From the NCBI GenBank assembly GCA_030454085.1, contig JAKDJD010000006.1, positions 29,666-93,665 of the forward strand: DNA of 64,000 nucleotides, given 5' to 3'. This DNA is from Kocuria sp. Its GTDB lineage: Bacteria; Actinomycetota; Actinomycetes; Actinomycetales; Micrococcaceae. Under the pieces are notes generated by a model. That model was not told the origin of the DNA and did not search any database. It worked only from the letters and a program-made list of their open reading frames with translations. Position 1 is the stretch's first letter, and each line of letters starts with the position of its first letter. The translations under genes and the position numbers were made by a program. Positions 9,582-19,900 of the stretch are shown piece by piece.

Positions 9582-10646
9582 GTGAACCCCCGTTTTGTCA
9601 CACAGCCTACACCCCCGCTGGGGCCGGATTTGCTGGGGACATACCCGATTCGGCGCATTGACGACGCCCAGGACAGGGGCGAGCTCGTAGATTCAGCTCT
9701 GAGCGATCCCTCGACCAGAGTTCTGGTCCTTGACCAGGGAAAAGTTCGCACACGGAAGGTTGACGGCGGCATCCGCATCGCGTGGGGCACCACCGACGAC
9801 GCCGACATCGTGGCGTATCTGGGCACCTCCGCAGACCAGTCTCCGATCCTCCTGGGCCGAGCTCCCCGCACCAGGCCCGAAGACCTCCAAGCGGGGGATC
9901 CATGGCCCGAGGACGCCGATCCGCAGGGGGCCGTGGAGGACGCTACGGACTGGCTGGGGCTCCGGGATGCGGCCCCGGTGCTCCCGCAGGAAGAGAGCAC
10001 GTGGTTGAGCGTCGGGATCGCGCTCATGAATTGGCATCAGAGCTCCACGTTCTGCCCATCCTGTGGGTCTCCGACCCACCCCGAGACCGCCGGGTGGGCG
10101 CGCGTCTGCGATGCCGAGGGCCGGGAGCTGTTCCCTCGGACCGACCCGGCCGTGATCTCGGCCGTGGTGCACACCGACGACGACGGTGTCGACCGCCTTC
10201 TGCTCGGGCACTCGGTGGCCTGGCCAGAAGACAGGTACTCCACATTCGCCGGCTTCGTCGAGGCGGGAGAGTCCCTCGAAGCCGCTGTAGCGCGGGAGAT
10301 CCGAGAAGAGGCTGGCGTCGAGATCGGCGAGGCGACGTACATGGGATCCCAACCGTGGCCTTTCCCAAGATCCCTCATGGTGGGTTTCATCGCCCGCGCG
10401 GAGAGTCTGGACTCGGCGGAACCCGACGGACGGGAAATCTCGAGCGTTCGTTGGTTCACCCGGGACGAGTTGGAGGTGGCCGTCAGGAGCGGCGAGCTGC
10501 GTCTCCCGGACCGGGTCTCGATTGCCCATCACCTCATCGCCGATTGGTACGGTGGACCTTTGCCTCGGCCGCCGGAGACATCGGAAGATTTCGGGACGAC
10601 GGGGCAGGATCCCACCAATGATTCCGAGGGGGCGACTCAGCGCTGA
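9582..10646 (+). CDS. nudC: NAD+ diphosphatase / NAD-cap hydrolase NudC
   Basis: A 354-residue Nudix hydrolase that cleaves NADH/NAD+ and can remove NAD caps from RNA. The Nudix box runs from GFVEAGESLE through REIREEAGVEIG, with all signature residues, and is followed by the SQPWPFPRSLM segment diagnostic of the NudC subfamily. The zinc ribbon is incomplete: C-x2-C then a third cysteine 15 residues on, but the position three residues later, Cys in E. coli NudC, is Glu. Start is GTG at 9582; an ATG 18 bases upstream runs into a stop at once. The gene lies just upstream of uvrD2, the same pairing as Rv3199c-Rv3198c. Confidence 0.92.
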   Translation: MNPRFVTQPTPPLGPDLLGTYPIRRIDDAQDRGELVDSALSDPSTRVLVLDQGKVRTRKVDGGIRIAWGTTDDADIVAYLGTSADQSPILLGRAPRTRPEDLQAGDPWPEDADPQGAVEDATDWLGLRDAAPVLPQEESTWLSVGIALMNWHQSSTFCPSCGSPTHPETAGWARVCDAEGRELFPRTDPAVISAVVHTDDDGVDRLLLGHSVAWPEDRYSTFAGFVEAGESLEAAVAREIREEAGVEIGEATYMGSQPWPFPRSLMVGFIARAESLDSAEPDGREISSVRWFTRDELEVAVRSGELRLPDRVSIAHHLIADWYGGPLPRPPETSEDFGTTGQDPTNDSEGATQR

Positions 10647-10663
10647 AAACCGCGACCGAACTG

Positions 10664-12439
10664 TTGCTACCGGGAGATCCTCCGAGTCCCGATCAGATCC
10701 TCGAGGGGCTGGACCCGGAGCAGCGTGAAGTAGCCACGAGCCTGCAGGGTCCCGTGTGTGTCCTGGCCGGTGCGGGTACCGGCAAGACGCGTGCTATCAC
10801 GCATCGCATCGCGTACGGCATCGCGTCGGGCGCCTACGTCGGTCAGCGGGTTCTCGCCCTGACCTTCACCTCCCGGGCGGCGAACGAAATGCGGAACCGG
10901 CTGCGTTCGCTGGGTGCTCAGGGAGTTCAGACGCGAACCTTCCACGCGGCGGCCCTCAGGCAGCTCCAATACTTCTGGCCGCAAGCCGTAGGCGGAACGC
11001 CGCCGCAGCTCGTCTCGGGAAAGGCGCAACTGATCACTGAGGCGGCTTCGCGCCTCAGATTCACCACGGACCGAGCCATCGTTCGCGATCTCGCCGCTGA
11101 GATCGAGTGGGCCAAGGTGTCGATGCTGACCCCTGACACGGTGGAGGAGCACCTGGTCGACCGGGAACTGCCGACCGGGTTCACGCCGGTCGGGATGGCA
11201 CGCGTCATGCGCGGGTACGAGGACCTGAAGACTGAGCGGAACGCCATCGACTTCGAGGACGTCCTCCTTGCGACCGTGGCGATTCTCGAAGAAGACCCCG
11301 CTGTCGCTGCGGCCGTGCGCCAGCAGTACAGGCATTTCGTGGTCGACGAGTACCAGGACGTCTCACCCCTGCAACAAAGGTTGCTCGACAGTTGGTTGGG
11401 AGGCCGCGACGAACTGTGCGTCGTCGGCGATGCCTCGCAGACCATCTATTCCTTCACCGGAGCCACGTCCAAGCATCTTCTCGACTTTCCTCAACGTCAC
11501 CGCGATGCCACCGTGATCAAACTCGTTCGGGACTACCGGTCCACGCCGCAGGTCGTGAACCTGGCGAATCGCTTGCTCACCACGAGGAAGCCCGCGCGCG
11601 ATGCGACCCCGGGAGCCTGGGCGCCGCCCCTCGACTTGCAGGCCCAGCGCCCGAGCGGTCCCGAGGCCGACTGGTTCGAGTATGCGGACGACGAACAAGA
11701 AGCAGCGGGGATCGCGGAAGACATAGCGGACCTGATCTCGAAGGACGGCATTGATCCGGCGGAGATCGCCGTCCTGTTCCGGACCAACGGCCAGTCGCAG
11801 GCCATTGAACAGGCGCTGACCGATGCCGGCATCGGTTACCAATTGCGGGGCACGGAAAAGTTCTTCAACCGCCCGGAAGTCAAACAGGCCATCCTCCAGA
11901 TCCGTTCGTCGGCGCGTGCCGCGGGGGAGGAGCCGGCGCCCCAGTTGGTCAGAGATTGCCTGGCCTCGCTCGGATACAAGGACAAGCCTCCGGCGAGCAC
12001 CGGTTCCGTGCGGTCGAAGTGGGAATCCTTGGCCGCCCTGGTGTCGCTGGCGGACCGGCTTGCGGCGGCCCACGAAGAGAAGAGCGGGTCGGGGGAATCT
12101 GCCTTCACTATGTCCATGCTGGTCGAGGACCTCACGCGGCGAATAGCGCATCAGGATGCACCGGTCATGAACGGAGTGACCCTCGCGTCGTTGCACTCTG
12201 CCAAAGGCCTGGAGTGGGACGCGGTCTTCCTGTGCGGACTCAGTGAGGGGCTCATGCCGATCAGTTTCGCCGAAACCGGAGACGAGATCGACGAGGAACG
12301 TCGCCTGCTCTACGTGGGCATCACCCGCGCCCGTGAACGGCTCTCCCTTTCCTGGTCACTGTCCCGGACCCCCGGAGGACGGGCACATCGGAAGCGTTCA
12401 CGCTTTCTCGACGGTATCGCCCCACGGATGTACGGATAG
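10664..12439 (+). CDS. uvrD2: UvrD2-type superfamily 1 DNA helicase
   Basis: An SF1A helicase of about 590 residues. Motifs in order: Walker A GAGTGKT near residue 36, TFTSRAANEMRNRL, VVDEYQDVSPLQQ (Walker B), GDASQTIYSFTGA (motif III), VRDYRST (motif IV), TLASLHSAKGLEWD (motif V) and ERRLLYVGITRA (motif VI). It ends soon after motif VI, without the HRDC and cysteine-rich tail of mycobacterial UvrD2, so the protein is shorter. The start is uncertain. The first ordinary start in frame is TTG at 10664 with no clear ribosome binding site; a CTG at 10643 overlaps the nudC stop and follows a GAGGGGG run, and would add seven residues. The 3' end overlaps the convergent gene by 42 bases. Confidence 0.9.
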   Translation: MLPGDPPSPDQILEGLDPEQREVATSLQGPVCVLAGAGTGKTRAITHRIAYGIASGAYVGQRVLALTFTSRAANEMRNRLRSLGAQGVQTRTFHAAALRQLQYFWPQAVGGTPPQLVSGKAQLITEAASRLRFTTDRAIVRDLAAEIEWAKVSMLTPDTVEEHLVDRELPTGFTPVGMARVMRGYEDLKTERNAIDFEDVLLATVAILEEDPAVAAAVRQQYRHFVVDEYQDVSPLQQRLLDSWLGGRDELCVVGDASQTIYSFTGATSKHLLDFPQRHRDATVIKLVRDYRSTPQVVNLANRLLTTRKPARDATPGAWAPPLDLQAQRPSGPEADWFEYADDEQEAAGIAEDIADLISKDGIDPAEIAVLFRTNGQSQAIEQALTDAGIGYQLRGTEKFFNRPEVKQAILQIRSSARAAGEEPAPQLVRDCLASLGYKDKPPASTGSVRSKWESLAALVSLADRLAAAHEEKSGSGESAFTMSMLVEDLTRRIAHQDAPVMNGVTLASLHSAKGLEWDAVFLCGLSEGLMPISFAETGDEIDEERRLLYVGITRARERLSLSWSLSRTPGGRAHRKRSRFLDGIAPRMYG

Positions 12440-13234
12440 ATCCAGGTCGCCGGCGTTCGGCGCCGCCATGCCCACTGCTTCCGGACCCACCGCATCCGGA
12501 CCCAGATCGCCGGAACCCAAGGCACATACGCAGTCTGGCCACGCGACATCTGTTTGTGCGTCCGGACCTCGTCGTTGGCCCGTGGCCACCGCGCACATGA
12601 GCGCCACGATGCTCATGGGCGAGAGCCCCGCCTGGGCGGCCTCGCGGTCGGCCCGGGCACGTTCCAGACAGTCGGGGCATCGGCGACGTTCCCATGTTGT
12701 CGCAGATCGGGCGCCAATGATTCCTGCGGGGTCACGAAAGAGCTGGAGACAAGGCACCTCGGGGGCCACAGGCAAGTCCCACGAGGTGACTTGATCGGGC
12801 CAGCAGGTCTCGACGACGACGTCGGGCCTGACCACCAGCCCGGTCATCCGAGCTGATCCATCGTGCCGCCCCTCGTCGGCATGCTGAGGCGCCTGGAGGT
12901 AGGGGTCCTCAGGGCGAGATCCTCCCCGGGCGAGGACTTCTGGAATGTGCTGGGACAACGCCCACATCAGGCACTTGGTGCGAGGCCGCCCTCGGTGGAG
13001 GGGACGGTAGCTTGCCGAGAGGAGGTCGAGTTCGTCCACGGGCGTACGGTCAAGCACCCAAGGCAGAATGCCGGTGAGTCGCGTGTAGACCAGCACGGCG
13101 TCGGCCACCCCGCCAGGTAACCCGATGAACAGCGGAACGGGTTGTGCGAGCCGGCCCCGGCGCGTGGGGCGCCACGAAAGATCGCCGGGGCCTCCAGCCG
13201 GACGATCCTGGGTCGGGGAATGGTGGACGGTCAT
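12398..13234 (-). CDS. Rv3196-like protein (degenerate ThiF / TOMM leader-binding type)
   Basis: A 278-residue protein counted from the ATG at 13234; a longer frame runs upstream to 13312. It has no obvious catalytic motif. The middle reads VPCLQLFRDPAGIIGARS and then CPDCLERARADRE. These resemble the C-terminal half of actinobacterial ThiF-like or 'TOMM precursor leader peptide-binding' proteins, in which a C-x2-C-x3-R-x2-DRD segment follows a VVGPLV-like strand. No nucleotide-binding glycine-rich loop is seen. It sits between uvrD2 and a YgjP-type peptidase, as Rv3196 sits near Rv3198c, which supports the family call. The final 14 codons overlap the 3' end of uvrD2. The function is unknown. 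Confidence 0.55.
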   Translation of the reverse strand: MTVHHSPTQDRPAGGPGDLSWRPTRRGRLAQPVPLFIGLPGGVADAVLVYTRLTGILPWVLDRTPVDELDLLSASYRPLHRGRPRTKCLMWALSQHIPEVLARGGSRPEDPYLQAPQHADEGRHDGSARMTGLVVRPDVVVETCWPDQVTSWDLPVAPEVPCLQLFRDPAGIIGARSATTWERRRCPDCLERARADREAAQAGLSPMSIVALMCAVATGQRRGPDAQTDVAWPDCVCALGSGDLGPDAVGPEAVGMAAPNAGDLDLSVHPWGDTVEKA

Positions 13235-13354
13235 ACCACTACTCTGCCGGGTTCGGACGGGCAATGGGGGTTCTCCACAGGTTGCCGATCGATCGGAGGG
13301 GAAGCCCGGCATCGCGAACTTCGCGTGCTGATCCGGACGGGTAAACTGGCGTTG

Positions 13355-13933
13355 ATGCCAGGACTTCCTTCACGCGAACGGCTCGCCGCAACCCGAGCAC
13401 AGCCAGAGGTGGAGATCAGGCGTTCCGCGAGGCGGCGCAAGACGATCTCGGCACGGTGGGAAGGGCAGATGGTCGTTCTCCTCGCCCCGGCAGGGATGAC
13501 GACGTCCATGGCCCGCGAGTATCTTCGTCGGTTGCTCCCGAAGTTGCTGGCCGAGCGCTCGGCACGTCGCGAAGACCCCAGGCGGACAGACACGTACCTC
13601 GAGGAGAGGGCCGCGCATGTGGCTCGGTCTTACTTGGACGACAGGGTCAAACCCGTCTCTATCGGGTGGGTCACGAATCAGAACACCCGTTGGGGATCGA
13701 CCACTCCGGCCACCGGAAAGGTCAGGATCTCCCATCACCTCTGGTCCGCGCCGGAATACGTTCTCGACTACGTGATCCATCACGAGCTCTGCCACCTGAT
13801 CGAGGCATCGCACAACGGGCGCTTCAGGAAACTCGAAGCCCTCTTCCCGCAGGCAGATCAGGCCAAGGCCTTCCTGGAAGGGATGGTGTTCGAGAGGAAC
13901 CGTTTCGAGGACACGAACGCCGACCCCGCCTGA
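13355..13933 (+). CDS. YgjP-like metallopeptidase domain protein (M48-related, DUF45)
   Basis: A 192-residue protein with the zinc-peptidase motif HHELCHLIEASHNGRF (HExxH) and the upstream NTRWGSTTPATGKVRISH segment (the WGS-x-R/L motif of YgjP/WLM-type peptidases). The start is ATG at 13355. A TAAACT hexamer ends seven bases before it and there is no ribosome binding site, which suggests a leaderless transcript. Upstream in-frame codons exist but would read through the promoter shared with the divergent Rv3196-like gene. The substrate is unknown; the family includes small cytosolic zinc peptidases. Confidence 0.8.
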   Translation: MPGLPSRERLAATRAQPEVEIRRSARRRKTISARWEGQMVVLLAPAGMTTSMAREYLRRLLPKLLAERSARREDPRRTDTYLEERAAHVARSYLDDRVKPVSIGWVTNQNTRWGSTTPATGKVRISHHLWSAPEYVLDYVIHHELCHLIEASHNGRFRKLEALFPQADQAKAFLEGMVFERNRFEDTNADPA

Positions 13934-13987
13934 ACGGGGCCGGCGCTGAAGGGAAAAGTCGGGACGCCGCGCGGCCCTTCTACGTGT

Positions 13988-15406
13988 CTAGTCGTTTCGA
14001 GGCTGATCGTCCGAGTCGTCGCCATCCTGCGGGTCGGAATCCTCGCCGTCCTCGGGCTCACCCGGCTGGTCGTCGTAGCCGCCCGAAAGCAACTTCTCCA
14101 GAGCGGCGTCCATCTCTTCGTCGCTGGCGTGCAAGAGGTCCCTGGCCGAACCGAAGTTCTCCGGGTGATCCAGATCCTCATCGGTGGGCAGGTTCTCCGG
14201 TGCTTCCCACAGGGCATCGCGCTTCTGGACACCGTGCTCTTCCTCGTAGCCCCTCCAGAACTGGGAAGCCTCGCGCAGACGCCGAGGACGCAGCTCAAGA
14301 CCGATCAGAGACCCGAAGGCCTTCTCCGCCGGGCCCCCGCCCGCACGGCGACGCCGCAACGTCTCGGTCAGGGCGGCAGAGCTGGGCAGGTTCTTGGTCG
14401 CCTGGGTGCTGACGTGATCGACCCACCCCTCGACCAGGGCCAACAGGGTCTCCAAGCGACGAAGCGTGACCTCCTGGTCCTCCGTCAGCGTCGGCTTGAA
14501 AATGTCTCCCGACAACGCATCCTGCAGGGACTCCGGGTTCATGGGATCCATGTCCCGGGTTGCCTCTTCGATCCGGTCCATGTCGACGTGTATTCCCCGG
14601 GAGTACCGCGTGATGAGGTCCAGAATGTTCTCCCGCAACCACGGATTGGCGTGGAACAGCCGGATGTGGGCGGCTTCGCGCACGGCCAGGAAGAGCATGA
14701 CTTCCTGTGCCGGCAGGTCGAGGCCGTCGCCGAAGTCCGCGATGTTGGACGGGAGCAACGCCGATCGCCCGGGAGACAGGGGAAGGCCTATATCGGTCGA
14801 GGACACGACTTCTTTCGACAGTTCCCCAACGGCCTGGCCGAGTTGCATTGCGAACATCATGCCGCTCATGCCACCGATCACGGACGCCCCTTGGCCGAGC
14901 ATCGACTTCATCTCGTCAGGCATCTGCTGCGTCAGCGCTTCGCTCATGGCTTCGGTGACCGAATTCGCCACGGGCTCGGAAATCTCACGGAACGTGTCGA
15001 AGCAGTTCTCGATCCATTCGCTCCGCGACCACGCTTCGTCGGCCAGAGCCGCGCGGTCGAAATCGATGACGGGGTCCAGCCACAGCTGCGCCAGCTGGGC
15101 GGCGTCCTTCACGGCGGACTTCTGGGTGCTGGTCACCGAGGGGTCCTTCTCGGCCGAGGCGAGACGGCGTGCGTGCTCGCGGGCCTGCCCCCAGTTCGCT
15201 GAGCCGTCAGAATTCATCCCGGACATCATGGACTGGATCTGGGCGAACATCCCGGACATCATCGCTGGGTCCACCGGCATGGCCATTCCCTGGAGATCCT
15301 CCGGGTTGATGCCTTGACCAGAGGAGAGCTTCCGGAACAACTCCTCGAAGGGGTTGTCCTCGTTGTCGTCGTTGTTGCCGTTGTTGTACGGATTGTTCGT
15401 ACTCAT
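13988..15406 (-). CDS. Zinc-dependent metalloprotease of the DUF2342 family (Rv3195-like)
   Basis: A 472-residue protein; start ATG at 15406 with GAGGT seven bases upstream. An earlier in-frame codon at 15448 is not supported. The likely active site is VREAAHIRLFHANPWLREN, a family motif reminiscent of HExxH (E-A-A-H). The N-terminal region is rich in Asn and Asp and then Met and Gly (an amphipathic or membrane-touching segment), and the C-terminus is a long acidic tail, both probably disordered. The family occurs in most actinobacteria beside the Lon-like PDZ protease, as here, where the two are divergent. Physiological substrates are not known. Confidence 0.82.
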   Translation of the reverse strand: MSTNNPYNNGNNDDNEDNPFEELFRKLSSGQGINPEDLQGMAMPVDPAMMSGMFAQIQSMMSGMNSDGSANWGQAREHARRLASAEKDPSVTSTQKSAVKDAAQLAQLWLDPVIDFDRAALADEAWSRSEWIENCFDTFREISEPVANSVTEAMSEALTQQMPDEMKSMLGQGASVIGGMSGMMFAMQLGQAVGELSKEVVSSTDIGLPLSPGRSALLPSNIADFGDGLDLPAQEVMLFLAVREAAHIRLFHANPWLRENILDLITRYSRGIHVDMDRIEEATRDMDPMNPESLQDALSGDIFKPTLTEDQEVTLRRLETLLALVEGWVDHVSTQATKNLPSSAALTETLRRRRAGGGPAEKAFGSLIGLELRPRRLREASQFWRGYEEEHGVQKRDALWEAPENLPTDEDLDHPENFGSARDLLHASDEEMDAALEKLLSGGYDDQPGEPEDGEDSDPQDGDDSDDQPRND

Positions 15407-15638
15407 GACACCTCGTGGTCGTCGGTTGCCGTGAGGCCGTAAGCCCACGGCGTGTCTTCTCGGTCCCCATTAAACGGCACCGACCTCGAACGCGTCAGTC
15501 CTGGGCCCCAATTTTCAGCTCATGGCACAGAGACGCCGTGAGTTGGGGCAACCGTTCTGGCGATACCGGGCCGAGCATACAGGTCGGTGCGTTAACATGG
15601 CGAGGCCGTTAGTCCTACCGATGCGAGAGAGCCCCCGG

Positions 15639-16724
15639 ATGTCCCACCCGAAGACCAGATTCCTGCGTTCCAGGAAGATCCGCCGTCCGCAGCTCGGAAC
15701 GGTCGCTGGTGTGGCGACTCTGGGACTGGTCGCGGCGGGGGCTCTGATTCCGCCGGACTTCGTGACCGAGGGCGCTGGTCCGACGTTCAATACCATCGGC
15801 GAATACAAGGGCAAACAGCTGTTGTCCATCTCGGGACACCCCACGTACCCGACCGACGGAAATCTCGACATGACGACGGTCTACGTTGCTGGCGGCCCGA
15901 ACGGCGCCACCAGCGCCCTCAACGTGCTCAGTGCCTGGTTCAACAAGGACGCCACGGCACTTCCCGCGGCCGCACTCTATGAGCCGACAATGACCCAGCA
16001 GCAGGTCAGTTCCCAGAACACGGCCGACATGACGGATTCGCAGAATTCAGCGCAGGCCGCCGCTGCCAAATATCTCCATCTGGACTATTCGACGACACTC
16101 ACGGTTCAGGGTTCCACCCAGGACGGCGCCGCGAAACTTTCCAAGGGTGACGTGCTGCGATCCATCGACGGGGAGCGGCTTAAGACTTACGACCAGCTCA
16201 AACAGGCGCTCGCCGACGGCAAGGGAGCCCCCGTGAACCTCGGCTATTCGCACGGCAAGGAAGGTGAGGAGAAGACAGTCACGGTGACCCCGAAGAAGGA
16301 CGGCGCCACGGGGGACTACCAACTGGGGCTGTATCTGAAGTCCGACTACGACTTCCCCTTCCACGTGGACTACGGCCTGGACTCCGTGGGCGGACCGAGC
16401 GCGGGCATGATGTTCACATTGGGAATCATCGACGAAATGACGGACGGCAAGATGACCGGCGGAAAACACTTTGCCGGTACGGGCACGATTGATGCCCAGG
16501 GGAAAGTGGGGCCGATCGGAGGCATTCGGCAGAAGATGATCGGTGCGAAGAACGACGGTGCCAGCATTTTCCTGGCGCCTTCGGAGAATTGCGACGAAGT
16601 CAAGGGCCACATTCCTGATGGACTCTCCGTCGTCAGCGTCTCGACCATCGACGACGCCGCCCAGGCCGTCGAGAAGGTGGGGCAGGGGGAGGACCCATCG
16701 TCCTTGCCCCAGTGCACCGGCTGA
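15639..16724 (+). CDS. Membrane-anchored PDZ / Lon-like serine protease (YlbL family, Rv3194c-like)
   Basis: About 361 residues. An N-terminal hydrophobic segment (LGTVAGVATLGLVAAGALI) after a basic stretch forms a signal anchor. A PDZ domain follows (LSKGDVLRSIDGERLKTYDQL), then an S16 Lon-type protease domain with the catalytic Ser in GGPSAGMMF and the catalytic Lys in GGIRQKMIGAK. The active domain would face outside the membrane. Start choice: ATG at 15639 has a purine-rich CGAGAGAG seven bases upstream; ATGs at 15621 and 15597 are in frame and cannot be excluded. It lies just before the UPF0182 gene, as Rv3194c does before Rv3193c. Confidence 0.88.
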   Translation: MSHPKTRFLRSRKIRRPQLGTVAGVATLGLVAAGALIPPDFVTEGAGPTFNTIGEYKGKQLLSISGHPTYPTDGNLDMTTVYVAGGPNGATSALNVLSAWFNKDATALPAAALYEPTMTQQQVSSQNTADMTDSQNSAQAAAAKYLHLDYSTTLTVQGSTQDGAAKLSKGDVLRSIDGERLKTYDQLKQALADGKGAPVNLGYSHGKEGEEKTVTVTPKKDGATGDYQLGLYLKSDYDFPFHVDYGLDSVGGPSAGMMFTLGIIDEMTDGKMTGGKHFAGTGTIDAQGKVGPIGGIRQKMIGAKNDGASIFLAPSENCDEVKGHIPDGLSVVSVSTIDDAAQAVEKVGQGEDPSSLPQCTG

Positions 16725-16783
16725 ATCACGACGACGTCGGCCCGTGCCGTTCCATGACGGAATTCCCCAGGTCACAAGTGGAG

Positions 16784-16812
16784 TTGCGCACACAAAAAAG
16801 GCAAAATGTTAA
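16784..16812 (+). promoter_or_regulatory. Possible promoter of the UPF0182 gene
   Basis: TTGCGC (16784-16789) and TGTTAA (16807-16812) are separated by 17 bases in an AT-rich patch between the two coding regions. The predicted start point would leave a leader of about 90 bases before the GTG at 16909. The -10 element is only a partial match to TATAAT, so this is tentative. Confidence 0.35.
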
Positions 16813-16908
16813 TTCACGGTTTTCCGATCGGTGAGATCGGGCCGACCGTGTTGTGAGAACGGCATTCGCCCTTTCGCTCATCCACCGCACCGCTAGTTGA
16901 GGATTCCC

Positions 16909-19900
16909 GTGACGACAGGATCATCGGCCCCACGTACACCTCGCAACAAGTCCGGAGCCTCGGGCCGGAGGAAGCGCCCGCTTCTGACGACGTTCATCAT
17001 CGTCGTGGCTCTGGTCATCGCGTTCGTCTACGTCTCCCAGGTCTACACGGAAGTCCTGTGGTACAGGCAGCTCGGATACATCGGGGTGTTCGTCCGGGAA
17101 AACATCATCAAGATCGCCGTTTTCGCGGTAGGCGCCGCCGTCATGGGTCTTGCCCTGTGGCTGAGCCTGAGATTCGCCTGGACCCGGCGTCCCTCCGAGA
17201 GGTTGCAGGCCCAGCCGAAGAAGGGTGACGAGGAATCCGAGGCAGGTTCCGAGAGGGAGGACCTGCAATCCGTGTTCAACCAGAACATGGAAAGGTACCA
17301 GCAGGCCCTCGAGCCGATGCGACGGATCCTGATGGTCGCGATCCCCGTGGTCCTGGGGCTATTCGGCGGGCTCACAATGCTGGCCCAGTGGGATACCGTC
17401 GCGCTGTTCTTCATGCAGGAGCCTTTCGGGGAGAAGGACCCGCAGTTCGGCTTCGACATGTCCTTCTTCATGTTCACGTTGCCGTTCCTCCGCATGATTG
17501 CGGGTTACCTCATTACGGTGCTGGTGCTTTCGGCCGTGGGTTCGTTGGTGACCCACTACCTGTACGGCGGAATCGTGGTGCACGAGAAAGGCATTTCCAC
17601 GACCAAGGCCCTCAAGGTCCAGATGGGAATCATCGCGGCAATTCTTCTTCTCGTGCTTGCCGCCAACTTCTGGCTCGCGAGGTATTCGACGTTGCTGTCC
17701 AACAAGGGATCCTGGACCGGTGCCTTGTTCACGGACGTCAACGCCGTGATGCCGACGAATGCCATCTTGGCCATCGCCGCGCTCATCGTGGCACTTCTCT
17801 TCGCCTACTCGGCTTTCGCCGGTCGCTGGCGGCTTCCCCTGATCGGAACGGCCATGCTCTTGGTCGTTTCGTTGGTCGCGGGCGGTCTCTATCCTTGGGT
17901 CGTCCAGCGCTTCCAGGTGACTCCGACGGAACAATCGATGGAGAACGAGTACATCCAGCGGAACATCGACATGACGCGCAGCGCCTACGGGCTGAGCGAC
18001 CTGAAGACGCAGGACTACGACGCGACCGTGGACACCGACAAAGGCGCCCTGGACGGCGACACTCCGACCGTGTCCAATATTCGTCTTCTGGACCCGAATG
18101 TCGTGTCCAACTCGTTCGCTCAGTTGCAGCAGTTCAGGCCCTACTACCAGTTCGGGAAGACCCTCGCTGTCGACCGGTACAACGTGGACGGCAAGAACGA
18201 GGACACGGTGATTTCCGCCCGTGAGCTCAACCCGGATCAGAACCAGGGTTGGTACAACCAGCACGTGGTCTACACGCACGGGTACGGCGTCGTGGCCGCC
18301 TACGGCAACCAAGTCGAGGCGGACGGAAAACCGAAGTTCATGCAGGAGGGCATCGCAGCCAAGGGCGTCATCTCGGAAGACTACGAACCGCGCATCTACT
18401 TCGGGCAGTCCTCGCCCGATTACTCGATCGCGGGCGGCTCCGATGATGACCCCAAGCTCGAGCTGGACCGGCCCCAGTCGGCCGACGACGAGGGCTCTGG
18501 CGATGCCAAGTACACGTACTCGGGCGACGGTGGCCCAAAGTTGGGGAACTGGTTCAACCGCCTGGCGTATGCCATCAAGTACCAGTCCTCGGATCTGCTG
18601 CTCTCGGATGCTGTACGACCTGACTCGCAGATTCTTTACAATCGCGATCCCGGCGATCGCGTCAAGAAGGTTGCTCCCTACCTGACCGTGGACGGAAATC
18701 CCTACCCTGCGATCGTGGACAACAAAGTGGTCTGGATGGTTGACGCCTACACGACGTCGAGCGGTTACCCGTACTCGACGCCGACCTCCCTGGGCGACGC
18801 GACGCAGGACTCCCAGACCGAGGCGGGAGGCAGCAAGGCTCTGCCCAATGACAAGGTCAACTACATCCGCAACTCGGTCAAGGCAACGGTGAACGCGTAC
18901 GACGGTTCGGTGGACTTGTACGCCTGGGACGATCAGGATCCCGTGCTGAAGTCCTGGCAGAAGGTCTTCCCGACGACCGTCAAGTCCTACAAGGACATGA
19001 GCGCGGACCTGATCGATCACGTCAGGTATCCCGAGGATCTGTTCAAGGTCCAGCGCGAACTGCTGAACAAGTACCACGTGGACGACGCGAACAGTTTCTA
19101 CGCGAACGACGACGTATGGCAGACGCCGAAGGACCCGACTCAGGACGAGGCCCAGGACCTGCCGCCGTACTACATGTCCTTGCAGATGCCGGGGGACCAG
19201 AGGACCAGGTTCTCGCTGACGAGCTCGTTCATCCCGCAGCAGTCGGATTCCAACACCCGCAACGTCATGTATGGATTCGTCTCGGCCAATGGTGACGCCG
19301 GTACCGGAAAGGACGGGGAGAAGGACCCCGACTACGGCAAGATCGACCTTCTGGAGCTGCCGCGGAACTCCGTGGTCCCGGGGCCGGGACAGGCGCAGAA
19401 CCTCTTCGACTCGGACACGGAAGTCTCGACGGAGCTCAACCTACTCCGCCAGGGTGCCTCGCGAGTGGTCAATGGAAATCTTCTGACGCTGCCCGTCGGT
19501 GGAGGAATCCTGTACGTCCAGCCGGTGTACGTCCAGTCCAGCGGAGACGCGTCCTACCCGACTCTCCGCCGCGTCCTGGTCGGTTTCGGGGAGAAGGTCG
19601 GTTTCGCGCCGACCCTGGATGAAGCGCTCAATAAATTGTTCGGCGGCGAGTCCGGTGCCCAGACGGCGCAAGACGCCGGCGTGGACAGCTCCGAAGCCGA
19701 CGCCGGTGAAGGCGGCTCCGAGGGAGGCAGTTCGAGCGGAGGAGAGTCCCCGGACCTGAAGAAGTCTCTGGACGAGGCCAACAAGGCCATGCAGGATTCT
19801 TCGGAGGCCATGAAGAACGGAGACTGGGCGGCCTACGGGAAGGCCCAGGACCGTTTGAACAAGGCCCTCGACGACGCCCTCAAGGCCGATGGCGCCCAAG

